Assembly (NCBI GenBank): GCA_964502525.1
Contig: CAZCXH010000171.1
Location: 1 to 10,647 of the forward strand
Length of the DNA stretch: 10,647 nucleotides
From: DATLYB01 sp964502525
Lineage (GTDB): Bacteria; Bacteroidota; Bacteroidia; Chitinophagales; CAIOSU01
Direction of reading: 5' to 3'
Shown: piece after piece, positions 1 to 5,944 of the stretch
Layout: the number at the start of each line of letters is the position of its first letter
Position numbering within the stretch: position 1 is the stretch's first letter
The notes under the pieces: generated by a model
Databases searched by the model: none
What the model was told of the DNA's origin: nothing
Seen by the model: the letters and a program-made list of their open reading frames with translations, nothing else
Translations under genes and position numbers: made by a program

Positions 1-30
1 CTTTTGCCGCGTCCAAAATTTTCAAACAGA

Positions 31-1167
31 ATGACAATCGGTCTGCTGAAAGAACCTGATAGCGAAAACCGCGTTGCTTTGCTGCCTGAGAGTGTGCAGG
101 CATTGGTGAAGATGAACGTAAAGGTGAAGGTTGAGAATAATGCCGGTGCTAAAGCTTTTGCTGATGATGAGTCTTATAAGAAAGCAGGGGCAGAGGTTTC
201 AGACAGAAGCAGCGTATTGAAAAACACAGACCTCGTCATTTGCATCAATCCGCCACAACCGGGTGATTTATCGCAACTGCGTGAAGGGCAATGCTGGATG
301 AGCGTATTTCAGCCGCTCACCAACAAGAGTTTAGTTGAAGAGTTTCTGTCGAAAAAACTTACTTCATTAAGCCTCGACATTATCCCCCGCACTACGCGCG
401 CCCAGGCGATGGACGTTCTTTCATCTATGGCAACTGTTTCGGGGTACAAAGCAGTGCTGCTTGCTGCACAACATTCTCCGCGCTTCTTCCCGATGTTTAT
501 GACCGCTGCCGGAAGCATCACGCCATCGAAAGTTTTGATACTTGGCGCTGGCGTAGCGGGATTGCAGGCGATTGCAACATCAAGAAAGCTGGGCGCAGTA
601 GTTGAAGCGTTTGACGTTCGCGCTGCCGCAGAAGAAGAAGTGAAAAGCCTCGGGGCGAAATTCGTGAAGGTGGAAGGGGCGCGCGATGAGGCAAGCGCTG
701 GCGGCTACGCTGTGGAACAAACTGAAGAATTCAAACAAAAACAACGTCAGCTCATTCACGACCACGCAAGCAAGTCAAACATCATTATCTGCACCGCGCA
801 GATTCCCGGAAGGAAAGCGCCTTTGCTCATCACTAAAGAAACAGTCGAAGCGATGCAACCCGGCTCGGTGATTGTGGATTTGGCTGCATCTACAGGCGGT
901 AATTGCGAAGTGGCTAAGAATAACGCGGTGATTCAACACAAGGGAGTTACGATCATCGGTGATTCCAACCTGGCATCCACCATGCCTTCGGATGCCAGCA
1001 AGATGTTCGGTAAAAACGTCATCAACTTTTTGAAGCTCATCATTACGAAAGAAGGCAACCTGAACCTGAACTTCGAAGATGACATCGTGAAAGGAACCTG
1101 CGTCACGCACCATGGCGAAGTCGTCAGCGATCGCGTGAAGAAAACAATGTATGAAACCGTATCATAA
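31..1167 (+). CDS. pntAA: NAD(P) transhydrogenase subunit alpha 1 (domain I, NAD(H)-binding)
   Basis: Soluble NAD(H)-binding domain I of the proton-translocating transhydrogenase; it passes hydride from NADH to NADP+ bound on PntB, on the cytoplasmic side of the inner membrane. Seen: 378 residues, close to the usual length of separate alpha-1 subunits. The N-terminus MTIGLLKEP followed by RVALLPESV is typical. The RQD loop is complete (R120, Q125, D128 within RTTRAQAMDVLSS). The Rossmann glycine motif GAGVAG is at 172-177, with acidic D195 after the second strand, as expected for NAD preference. IPGRKAPLLI and DLAASTGGNCE follow. Start: the frame is open to the window edge and a TTG lies at 4, but ATG 31 is chosen because the family-like sequence begins there and the upstream bases are A/T-rich. 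The stop codon touches the pntAB start codon, so translation is probably coupled. The promoter lies outside the window. Confidence 0.96.
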   Translation: MTIGLLKEPDSENRVALLPESVQALVKMNVKVKVENNAGAKAFADDESYKKAGAEVSDRSSVLKNTDLVICINPPQPGDLSQLREGQCWMSVFQPLTNKSLVEEFLSKKLTSLSLDIIPRTTRAQAMDVLSSMATVSGYKAVLLAAQHSPRFFPMFMTAAGSITPSKVLILGAGVAGLQAIATSRKLGAVVEAFDVRAAAEEEVKSLGAKFVKVEGARDEASAGGYAVEQTEEFKQKQRQLIHDHASKSNIIICTAQIPGRKAPLLITKETVEAMQPGSVIVDLAASTGGNCEVAKNNAVIQHKGVTIIGDSNLASTMPSDASKMFGKNVINFLKLIITKEGNLNLNFEDDIVKGTCVTHHGEVVSDRVKKTMYETVS

Positions 1168-1485
1168 ATGGAACAGACGCTGCAATTATTTTACGAACAC
1201 CGCGAATTTATTTTCCTCATCATCCTTTCTATTTTTCTCGGCATCGAGGTCATCTCCAATGTGCCCGCAGTGTTGCACACTCCCCTGATGTCGGGCGCCA
1301 ACGCCATTCATGGCGTTGTTATCATTGGCGCCATCATCGTGATGGGTCAGGCTGAACCCGATAATTATCTCGCGCTCATCTTCGGCTTTCTCGCAGTGAT
1401 CCTCGGAACGCTGAATGTTGTGGGGGGCTTTGTGGTGACGGACCGGATGTTGGAGATGTTTAAGAAAAAAGAGAAGAAGAAATGA
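1168..1485 (+). CDS. pntAB: NAD(P) transhydrogenase subunit alpha 2 (membrane domain II part)
   Basis: Small membrane subunit that completes the proton channel together with PntB. Seen: 105 residues with three hydrophobic segments (about 14-30, 48-60, 69-90), the conserved stretch EVISNVPAVLHTPLMSG and the C-terminal signature NVVGGFVVTDRMLEMFK before a lysine tail. The ATG follows the pntAA stop with no spacer. Histidine 48, in NAIHGVV, sits where the E. coli alpha subunit has serine (NAISS, from memory). This matters because the PntB partner lacks its own channel histidine (see findings). Separate alpha-1 and alpha-2 genes are the arrangement known from Rhodospirillum and Thermus, in contrast to the fused E. 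coli PntA. Identification is secure. Confidence 0.95.
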   Translation: MEQTLQLFYEHREFIFLIILSIFLGIEVISNVPAVLHTPLMSGANAIHGVVIIGAIIVMGQAEPDNYLALIFGFLAVILGTLNVVGGFVVTDRMLEMFKKKEKKK

Positions 1486-1514
1486 TGTGATGACTAGCTG
1501 ATATGCTGATGTGC
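1483..1514 (+). repeat. Degenerate 8-bp tandem repeat after pntAB
   Basis: Four consecutive octamers are visible: TGATGTGA, TGACTAGC, TGATATGC, TGATGTGC. The first begins on the pntAB stop codon. The copies differ at one to four positions, which suggests old slippage-derived expansion. No function is evident. Confidence 0.6.
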
Positions 1515-1530
1515 CAATTGAACGCCAACC

Positions 1531-1562
1531 TTAAACTTTAGACATTAAACTATAAACTAAAC
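1531..1562 (+). repeat. Degenerate 7-bp tandem repeat in the pntB leader
   Basis: Heptamers TTAAACT, TTAGACA, TTAAACT, ATAAACT and a partial AAAC run to within two bases of the pntB start. The block supplies the A/T-rich, Shine-Dalgarno-free leader that Bacteroidota ribosomes tolerate, so it probably forms the pntB ribosome entry region. Its length could in principle vary by slippage. Confidence 0.6.
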
Positions 1563-1564
1563 GG

Positions 1565-2965
1565 ATGCTGGGCTTATCCATCTTAGAACTCTCTTACATC
1601 ATTGCCTCTATTACGTTCATCCTCGGATTGAAGATGCTGAGCCATCCCGATACGGCAAGGCGCGGGAACAGCATTGCGGCAGTGGGAATGTTTATCGGGA
1701 TTTTTGCTACCATCTTCTTGTATGAAAAGGATGGACAGAAGCTTGGCAACTATGTCTGGATTTTCGGAGGAATGATTTTGGGAACTGTCATCGGCTACAT
1801 GATGGCAAAGAAAGTGAAGATGACCGCCATGCCGCAGATGGTGTCGTTCTTCAACGGAATGGGCGGAGCGTGCGCGGCTGTGATTTCCATTGTGGAATTT
1901 AATCATGCAATTCATCATGGCGCTGCAATTCCTGCCGGGTTGGGCATCGTAATGATTCTCGGACTCATCATCGGGAGCGTATCGTTTGCCGGCAGCATGA
2001 TCGCCTATGGAAAGCTGGAGGAAAAAATCAAGGACAAAGCGCTGCCGTTCAATCAGATTCTAAACATTGGACTTCTCGTCACCATTCTCGTTCTTGGAGG
2101 CTATTTTGCTTTTATGGATGTTCCGTCAGCGATGATGATGTATGTGATTCTCGGCATCTCGCTCATTTACGGAATCTGCTTTGTGATTCCGATTGGCGGT
2201 GCTGACATGCCGGTGGTGATTTCCCTGCTCAACTCCTTCACGGGCATGGCTGCCGCTTTCGGAGGTTTCCTCTACAGCAACCAGGCGATGCTCACGGGCG
2301 GGATTTTGGTAGGCTCTGCCGGGACCATTCTTACCATCCTGATGTGCAATGCCATGAACCGCTCACTGATGAATGTGATTATCGGCTCATTTGGCGGAGG
2401 TGGCGCAGCAGGCGCTAAATCCGGCATTGCCGGTAGTATTAAGGAAATTTCAGTCAGCGATGCTGCAGTATTGTTAAGTTATTCTCAAAAAGTGGCGATA
2501 GTGCCCGGATATGGTCTTGCGGTAGCGCAGGCGCAGCATGTTTGCCACGAATTGGAAAAAATGCTGGAAGAAAAAGGAGTCGAGGTTTTTTACGCCATTC
2601 ACCCGGTAGCTGGAAGAATGCCCGGGCACATGAACGTGCTGCTCGCAGAAGCGGACGTCCCCTACCCCAAGCTGCTCGAGATGGAAGATGCCAATGCACA
2701 ATTTCCAAACACCGATGTCGTGCTGGTAATTGGCGCGAATGATGTGGTGAATCCTGCCGCAAGAAAAGACACCTCAAGTCCGATTTACGGCATGCCGATC
2801 CTCGATGTGGATGAGGCGAAAAACATCATTGTGATGAAACGCAGCATGGGCAAGGGCTATGCAGGCATCGAAAACGAACTCTTCTTCCATCCGAAAAACA
2901 GGATGTTGTTTGGTGATGCAAAAACCTCGTTGCAGAATTTAGTATCGGAAGTGAAGGCGGTGTAG
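1565..2965 (+). CDS. pntB: NAD(P) transhydrogenase subunit beta (domains II and III)
   Basis: Membrane subunit that carries much of the proton channel and, at its C-terminus, the NADP(H)-binding domain III. Seen: 466 residues. Residues 1 to about 280 form a string of hydrophobic helices with the conserved GGADMPVV (211-218; D214 matches the E. coli channel aspartate). Domain III starts near 305 with the nucleotide loop VPGYGLAVAQAQH (313-325), then HPVAGRMPGHMNVLLAEA, GANDVVNPAA (390-399) and KRSMGKGYAG (from K425), whose K-R pair contacts the NADP 2'-phosphate in known structures. ATG 1565 directly follows the tandem-repeat leader. The E. coli channel histidine (His91) is replaced by N97 in FFNGMGG. 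The gene ends nine bases before the convergent OmpA gene, leaving no room for a separate terminator hairpin between them. Confidence 0.97.
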   Translation: MLGLSILELSYIIASITFILGLKMLSHPDTARRGNSIAAVGMFIGIFATIFLYEKDGQKLGNYVWIFGGMILGTVIGYMMAKKVKMTAMPQMVSFFNGMGGACAAVISIVEFNHAIHHGAAIPAGLGIVMILGLIIGSVSFAGSMIAYGKLEEKIKDKALPFNQILNIGLLVTILVLGGYFAFMDVPSAMMMYVILGISLIYGICFVIPIGGADMPVVISLLNSFTGMAAAFGGFLYSNQAMLTGGILVGSAGTILTILMCNAMNRSLMNVIIGSFGGGGAAGAKSGIAGSIKEISVSDAAVLLSYSQKVAIVPGYGLAVAQAQHVCHELEKMLEEKGVEVFYAIHPVAGRMPGHMNVLLAEADVPYPKLLEMEDANAQFPNTDVVLVIGANDVVNPAARKDTSSPIYGMPILDVDEAKNIIVMKRSMGKGYAGIENELFFHPKNRMLFGDAKTSLQNLVSEVKAV

Positions 2966-2974
2966 CTGAATTCC

Positions 2975-4954
2975 TTACAATCCAGCAATCGTAAACTCCA
3001 CGCGCCTGTTCAGTTGCCTTCCTTCTTCGGTGTCGTTCGTTGCCACAGGATGGCTTTCGCCATAACCTTTTGACTGCAGCCGGGTGGCTGTGATTTTCTT
3101 TGCAATCAGATAATCCATTACCGCTTTGGCGCGCGCAGCGGAAAGTTTCATGTTTTCGTCATCGCTGCCCACGTTGTCGGTGTGCCCGCTGATGTTGATT
3201 CGGGCGTTTGGATTTTCATTGAGGAATTTCACCACCCTGTCCAATTCGGGAAAGGATTCTTCGCGCAGCGTTGCTTTGCCGAAATCAAAAAAGATGTTAT
3301 TGAGCCGCACCGTTTGTCCGACTTCCACGGGAACCAGATATAAATCGCGTTTGATTTCAACATACTCCCTCAAATCTTTCGTGTTGAGATTGTCAGACTC
3401 CGGCAGGTAGCCTTTTTCATTGGCAAGAAATCCGTAATCATAACCCGCAGGCAAAACGATTTTGTACTCGCCCGTCACAGGATGGCTGGTGGCGATGCCC
3501 GCTTCATTTCCACCAGGCAGATATTCGTAGCGGATATGCGCGTCACCGATGATTGCATTTGTTTTCTGATTGTAAACAATTCCGCTCACGAGTACCACGG
3601 GTTGCGGCTTGATTTCCTCCGCGATGCGGATGCGGTAGATGTCGCCATCGCGGACGAAATAAGCGTAATCACCTTTCGCGGGAATCGTAAAGTAAGCGTC
3701 CCACGCAGCGCTGTTCACGTCATTGCCGATGTTAAGCGGCTCCGTCCATTTCTGCCACGAATCATCCAGCCTGCGGCTCATGAAGATGTCGTTACTGCCA
3801 TAGGTGTTGTAGCCGTCAGAGGAAAAATAAAGCGTTACGCCATCGGACGCCATGAACGCGCAGCATTCGCTGCCCGTGGAGTTGATGGTGTTGCCGAGGC
3901 TCCGGGATTCCGTCCACGAGCCGTCAGGCTGCAGAAAAGAAACATATAAATCGCTGCTGCCACGCGTGTCTTCGCGTGCGATGTTCATCAGCACTCTGCG
4001 CCCGTCATTGGTAAGAAAGAAATTGACGTAGCGGTCGGTGTTGACGAAATTTTTCACGCGGGCATTTTCAGGAAAACTCCATCCCTTTGCGGTTCTGCGC
4101 GTAATGGAAAATCCGTTGCCCCAAGCGTTGGGGTCTGCATAATATTCATTGCCCAGCAGCATGGTGTTCCCGTCAGGCGTTACGGAGTTGACGAAGTTGT
4201 GCCCTGAATTATTCAGCGGTGCGCCAATGTTCGTCAACTTTTCCCACTCACCGTCCGTTTGCAATTGCGAAAACCAGATTTCGTCATCGGCTTTGTTGGG
4301 CGGATAATCCTTGCGGTTGACAAACAGCGTTTTTCCATCGGGAGAAATAATCGGGTTCACTTCCGTGTATTCCGAATTGATGTTGGCGCTCAGCTTTTCA
4401 GCTTTCGAAAAAAACTTCACGTCCTTTGCCACTTTCACTTCCGCGCTCAAATCTTCGTGATGACTGGCGATACCGATGGCGTCAACCTGGTTTTCACCGG
4501 GAACAATGCGGCAATCGAGGCGCACCATCACCTCTTTCACCTTGTAAGGCGTTTCATCAAATTTGATTTGCAGGAAGCGGCTGAAGATGTCGAGCGTGTC
4601 GGCTTTTTCTTTGAAAACATCATACATGTTTCCGGCTTCATCATAAAGCGTTACCTTGTAAACCGCACCGGGATGAAAGTTTTCAGCAATGATGACCTGC
4701 TTAATCTTCATCGGGTTCGCAAAGTTCACATGCAGAAATTCCTTCCGGTCGTCCGTTGCCGCTTCCCATGCTGTGGCGGAATAACCTTTTGAAGGCATGG
4801 AGTTGGGTTCACCCAATGCCTGCAGCGCGGAATATTCGGTTGTTCCTTTCTGGGAGGAATAGTTTACAACCGAAGAAGCCCACTGAACTTGCTGGGCGGA
4901 AACCGGTATTGCAAGTATTGTCCATAGCACAAAAAACGCTGCGATTATTTTCAT
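2975..4954 (-). CDS. Exported OmpA-family protein with discoidin-like, PD40 and carboxypeptidase-regulatory-like domains
   Basis: Probable periplasmic or outer-membrane-associated protein that binds peptidoglycan. Seen: 659 residues; a signal peptide of about 20 residues ending VSA before QQVQ, with no lipobox cysteine; a beta-rich discoidin-like region at about 24-165 (ALGEPNSMP to ENQVDAIGIA); PD40 propeller blades at about 195-445 with repeated SPDG/TPDG/TNDG/ASDG turns; a carboxypeptidase-regulatory-like domain at about 453-540 (VSGIVYNQKTNAIIGDAHI); and an OmpA C-terminal domain at about 551-659. The last carries NISGHTDN, with D593 and R608 spaced as in the diaminopimelate-binding pair of OmpA. 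Apart from the first domain and the missing lipobox, the order resembles PorE of the type IX secretion system, but that role is not shown. ATG 4954 is preceded by the A-rich TAAATAAAA. No convincing promoter was found upstream. Confidence 0.9.
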   Translation of the reverse strand: MKIIAAFFVLWTILAIPVSAQQVQWASSVVNYSSQKGTTEYSALQALGEPNSMPSKGYSATAWEAATDDRKEFLHVNFANPMKIKQVIIAENFHPGAVYKVTLYDEAGNMYDVFKEKADTLDIFSRFLQIKFDETPYKVKEVMVRLDCRIVPGENQVDAIGIASHHEDLSAEVKVAKDVKFFSKAEKLSANINSEYTEVNPIISPDGKTLFVNRKDYPPNKADDEIWFSQLQTDGEWEKLTNIGAPLNNSGHNFVNSVTPDGNTMLLGNEYYADPNAWGNGFSITRRTAKGWSFPENARVKNFVNTDRYVNFFLTNDGRRVLMNIAREDTRGSSDLYVSFLQPDGSWTESRSLGNTINSTGSECCAFMASDGVTLYFSSDGYNTYGSNDIFMSRRLDDSWQKWTEPLNIGNDVNSAAWDAYFTIPAKGDYAYFVRDGDIYRIRIAEEIKPQPVVLVSGIVYNQKTNAIIGDAHIRYEYLPGGNEAGIATSHPVTGEYKIVLPAGYDYGFLANEKGYLPESDNLNTKDLREYVEIKRDLYLVPVEVGQTVRLNNIFFDFGKATLREESFPELDRVVKFLNENPNARINISGHTDNVGSDDENMKLSAARAKAVMDYLIAKKITATRLQSKGYGESHPVATNDTEEGRQLNRRVEFTIAGL

Positions 4955-5020
4955 TTTTATTTAACGTATCTGGTGTCATTCTGCAGGCGCATGGCACAGT
5001 TGACCGCATGGTTATGAGCG
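4955..5020 (-). other. Leader of the OmpA-family gene, no clear promoter
   Basis: Between the OmpA-type start codon and the toxin remnant I see only an A-rich stretch next to the ATG, a plausible Bacteroidota ribosome entry site. TACGTTAA is a weak -7 candidate, but no TTG lies about 19 bases further upstream, so no promoter is called. Confidence 0.3.
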
Positions 5021-5139
5021 CTATCGTTCAACATGCTCCATGAATTGCTGCAACGTCATTGTGCATCGAATACTTTTCTGTAAGGCGATTTCCTCCCGAT
5101 GCAACTGACAAAATAATTGGTGTCCAAAACGACATTCAC
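5021..5139 (-). pseudogene. Remnant of a PIN-family (TIGR00305-like) toxin gene
   Basis: Eleven bases after the stop of the antitoxin-like gene, a GTG at 5139 opens a frame reading MNVVLDTNYFVSCIGRK, then SPYRKVFDAQ and a stop. VVLDTN is the first strand and first catalytic aspartate (D6) of PIN-domain toxins, and the following residues fit the toxin family usually paired with such antitoxins. A full protein would have roughly 130-140 residues; only about 26 remain. In a shifted frame just after the break, the reading TMTLQQFMEHVER followed by TAG (5023-5021) resembles the C-terminal tail of the same family. The simplest explanation is an internal deletion of about 100 codons. The N-terminal match is good; the C-terminal match is inference from family resemblance. 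The other PIN acidic residues are missing, so nuclease activity is not expected. Confidence 0.72.
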
Positions 5140-5150
5140 TCAGCAGGAAG

Positions 5151-5360
5151 TTAACAGGAAGATTTACTCAGCCATTCTTTATAAATGGATGCGGTGTAGT
5201 TGCGGTTTTTTTCCTCTTTGTCAATGGCAGCATCTAATTTCTTTCGGAAATAAAAATTGAGTAATGACTTCACTTCCTGTAATTGTTTCCCGTCAGTGCT
5301 GCGCCTGAAACTTTTGAGTAGTTCCAGTTGCATTTGAGTTAGCTTGTTAGACACAATCAT
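5151..5360 (-). CDS. Small antitoxin-like protein, orphaned partner of a PIN toxin
   Basis: 69 residues. The opening KLTQMQLELLKSFRR and the middle QEVKSLLNFYFRKKLDAAID resemble the small Bacteroidota proteins encoded just upstream of PIN-domain toxins and taken to be their antitoxins. The charged C-terminal half (DKEEKNRN to YKEWLSKSS) would be the toxin-binding part. The only sensible start is ATG 5360, followed by an open frame. The gene is intact although the toxin gene 11 bases downstream is destroyed, which gives the order expected for an antitoxin-first operon. Direct repeats upstream (5379-5398) could be an autoregulatory operator. Family assignment rests on recalled similarity and on the neighbouring PIN remnant. 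No DNA-binding fold is recognisable by eye. Confidence 0.7.
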   Translation of the reverse strand: MIVSNKLTQMQLELLKSFRRSTDGKQLQEVKSLLNFYFRKKLDAAIDKEEKNRNYTASIYKEWLSKSSC

Positions 5361-5378
5361 AGTGAATAATCATTAAGG

Positions 5379-5398
5379 TAAAGCTAATTAAAGCTAAG
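5379..5398 (-). promoter_or_regulatory. Tandem direct repeat upstream of the antitoxin-like gene, candidate promoter/operator
   Basis: On the plus strand, TAAAGCTAAT is followed immediately by TAAAGCTAAG. Read on the minus strand, each copy gives TTAGCTTTA, so TAGCTTTA matches the Bacteroidota -7 consensus TAnnTTTG in seven of eight positions, about 20 bases before the start codon. A TTG lies 22 rather than 19 bases upstream of the first copy. Ten-base tandem half-sites next to an antitoxin start also suit autoregulation. Both readings are inference. Confidence 0.35.
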
Positions 5399-5430
5399 TA
5401 ATTTGAAGTAGGCGATATCAATTTGAAAAA

Positions 5431-5735
5431 TCAAAAGAAGGTTTCTCTTTTCACATAATGAAACCGGCACGAGATAATCGTTATCCAATTCTTTTCCTTG
5501 CAACAGCGATGGCTTTCGCCCCTTTCGATCATCACAATCTTCCGTTTCAGTTCCTTCCCTGCTGCAATTTGCACGTTCGTTTCGATCACCGTCATATAGC
5601 CGTCCAGTTTCCAGCGAAAATCAAAATCTCCCGCGGGCGGGTTGCGGTGCGCTGAACTTCCCCTCCGCGTCTGTAATCACCTGCTTCACCACCGAGTTTG
5701 TCCCCGCCTCTGCAACCCCTCCCAACCCGGCTTCC
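5431..5735 (-). pseudogene. Frameshifted fragment of a carboxypeptidase-regulatory-like domain protein
   Basis: Two minus-strand frames join into one beta-sandwich domain. The first (about 5735 down to 5640) reads EAGTNSVVKQVITDAEGKFS. The second (from about 5637) reads PAGDFDFRWKLDGYMTVIE followed by TNVQIAAGKELKRKIVMIE, and stays open to a TGA at 5433-5431. The pattern T-D-x-x-G-K-F, then P-A-G-x-[YF]-x-[LF], then L-D-G-Y, then a strand ending in A-G-K, is that of carboxypeptidase-regulatory-like domains common in Bacteroidota exported proteins. The break falls in the GC-rich tract CCCGCCCGCGGG, where a small indel is likely. The frame beyond the domain degenerates, there is no plausible start codon or signal peptide, and the rest of the parent gene is absent. 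It is not the same subtype as the domain in the OmpA gene at 2975-4954, so a recent duplication of that gene is unlikely. Confidence 0.65.
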
Positions 5736-5944
5736 TGATAATGAGAATTGGAAACAACATCAGGCAGAAGAAAACCGCAAGCTCAAATGTCTCCGCCAAC
5801 AACGACCCCTCTACTTCAAGAGCTACAGCAAAACCGCAACAAGATGATCTTCAGTTACCAATTAACCAATTAACCAATCAACTAACACAAGCCCTCGCGA
5901 CAAAATCACGCGCATTTTGCAAGCTCCCTCTCCGCGCGCGCCCT
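5736..5944. other. Intergenic stretch downstream of hflX, decayed, no gene
   Basis: No frame here resembles a protein family. One minus-strand frame contains a short hydrophobic run (AVFFCLMLFPILII), but it has no usable start and is unrecognised. A small inverted repeat, CAAAAT (5901-5906) and ATTTTG (5914-5919) with a seven-base loop, follows the hflX stop on the minus strand. It lacks a U-tract, so it is only a weak candidate for an hflX 3' structure. A GC-only stretch, CGCGCGCGCC, lies next to the hflX stop. Confidence 0.4.
5859..5882. repeat. 8-bp tandem repeat
   Basis: Three consecutive octamers CAATTAAC, CAATTAAC, CAATCAAC, with decayed partial units on both sides (TTAC before, TAACAC after). 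It lies in the non-coding stretch between hflX and the pseudogene and resembles in style the repeats flanking pntB. Confidence 0.65.

Noticed and set aside
3482..4792. Long plus-strand open frames inside the OmpA-family gene (155 and 177 codons)
   Set aside because: They lie opposite a protein with clear signal peptide and domains, have low-complexity translations resembling no family, and look like antisense shadows.
5901..5919. Intrinsic terminator for hflX
   Set aside because: The stem is only six base pairs and no run of T follows on the minus strand.
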